From positions 900,320 through 964,319 of the forward strand of contig NW_020313045.1 in the NCBI RefSeq assembly GCF_003265705.1: DNA of 64,000 nucleotides. The letters run 5' to 3'. Positions within the stretch are counted from its first letter, which is position 1. Every line of letters begins with the position of its first letter. This stretch comes from Callorhinus ursinus (taxonomy: Eukaryota > Chordata > Mammalia > Carnivora > Otariidae). The notes below the pieces were generated by a model. That model saw only the letters and a program-made list of their open reading frames with translations. It did not search any database and was not told the origin of the DNA. Below, piece after piece: positions 63,057 to 64,000 of the stretch. The position numbers and the translations under genes are program-made.

Positions 63057-63261
63057 ATTTTTACTTATTATTTTTTAAGATTTTACTTATTTATTTGAGA
63101 CAGAGAGAGAGAGCAGAAGTGGTGGGGGGAGAAGCAGAGGGAGGGGGAGTAGCAGACTCCCCGCTGAGCAGGGAGACTGATGGGGGACTCGATCCCAGAC
63201 CCTGAGATCATGACCTGAGCCAAAGGCAGATGCCCAACCGACTGAGCCACCCAGGCACCCC
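63057..63261 (-). repeat. CanSINE with target-site duplication
   Basis: 'aagattttacttatttattt' at left, 'tgagatcatgacctgagcca' and 'gactgagccacccaggcacc' at right. The duplication GACAATATCACAWTTTT flanks it (63040-63056 and 63262-63278), one mismatch. Confidence 0.95.
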
Positions 63262-63339
63262 GACAATATCACATTTTTAAATGCACATTCTCTGATGCAA
63301 CAGTTTCTAGCTCTAGCAGTTCTAGAGTTCTAGCTCTAG

Positions 63340-63760
63340 GAATCTTTCTTCCAGATGCACTCACACTTGCACAGAGAAGCATTCGCAAAGATATTCACAT
63401 TAGCATCGTTTGTGATTGGAAGCAACCTAGATGTCCATCGGTATGCAACTGGTTATATAAATTGCAGTGCATCCACACAAAGGAATATTATGCAGCCTTT
63501 GGAAAGAACAAGGCAGATCTCTATGTAGATAAGGTACGATACCTAAAATACAGTTACGTCAAATGGCGAATATTGTGTGCTCTTGCGTTTTTAAAAAAAG
63601 GTGATGGTATAATATGCTTGCAGATGCATATGGCATCTCTAGAAAGAAACACAAGGGATCTGGTACCAGTGGTTGTCCTGGGAACCCGCAGGACCGAGTG
63701 GAAGGGAGGTTTCCTTTTCATGGTATATTCCCTTGGTACGCTGTGAAGTATTCCCCACAG
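63340..63760 (+). mobile_element. L1 LINE 3' region fragment
   Basis: 'aacctagatgtccatcggta', 'gtgcatccacacaaaggaat' and 'attatgcagcctttggaaag' are forward L1M-type phrases from the end of ORF2. Dead copy. Confidence 0.85.
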
Positions 63761-64000
63761 GCATGATTAAATCAATATATTAAATTAAATTCTAGAATAT
63801 TTTAAATGCCTGCAGAACCAGATAGGCCACCTCACTGACAAAACAGGCTGAATGTAAAACATCAGGGAGCAGTGGGGATGTTGGTGAACTAGAGTGCTCA
63901 AGTCTACCCAAACGGACCGGTGTCACTCAGCCAACTCAAAGGCGCCCATGGCCTGGGGATCGGGGGTGGGGCGTCATTGTGACCAGACCTGACTTCTCAA
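63761..64000. other. Intergenic, no gene seen
   Basis: Short unique sequence at the window edge. Confidence 0.5.

Overview
This is a window of mammalian nuclear DNA, most probably from a caniform carnivore. The lineage call rests on at least nine tRNA-Lys-derived CanSINE (SINEC) copies, several with clear target-site duplications, set among older eutherian repeats (MIR, L2, MLT1, MER5, Tigger-like, L1). I could not fix the family or species.

The only protein-coding gene I can support is the 5' part of MMP2 (72-kDa gelatinase, gelatinase A), read on the minus strand. Exon 1 (4374-4529), exon 2 (1611-1837) and exon 3 (498-646) are intact with GT/AG splice sites and consistent phases. They encode the signal peptide, the propeptide with its PRCGNPD cysteine switch, and the first part of the catalytic domain, 177 complete codons in all. 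The other exons (fibronectin type II repeats, zinc-binding helix, hemopexin domain) lie beyond position 1. The exon 1 flank is a CpG-rich promoter region (about 4530-5220). Intron 1 carries a decayed CAAAAG-type repeat and a long C/G homopolymer cluster next to the exon 1 donor.

From about 5.2 kb to 64 kb I see no exons, RNA genes or convincing processed pseudogenes. In other eutherians the DNA upstream of MMP2 is the gene-poor interval toward IRX6 in the IRX3-IRX5-IRX6 cluster, so this is probably the MMP2-proximal part of that interval. It is a mosaic of repeats, microsatellites and unique sequence. Several AT-rich, repeat-free stretches dense in TAATTA/ATTA motifs (16.5-17.0, 20.1-20.3, 26.1-26.9, 27.6-28.5 and 33.5-33.8 kb, and less clearly 55.9-56.3 kb) look like candidate conserved non-coding elements. 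Two good CTCF-like motifs, both on the minus strand, are at 11.85 and 54.35 kb.

Two 100-N gaps (17105-17204, 50941-51040) adjoin TTTC tetranucleotide tracts. I found no undescribed gene system. The most unusual observations are structural: a duplicated ~115-bp TG-rich block at 25.5 and 27.4 kb, a four-fold 12-bp iteration over the B-box region of a CanSINE at 58.17 kb, and the decayed repeat in MMP2 intron 1. Conservation, CTCF and repeat-family statements come from reading the sequence by eye; no alignment was run.
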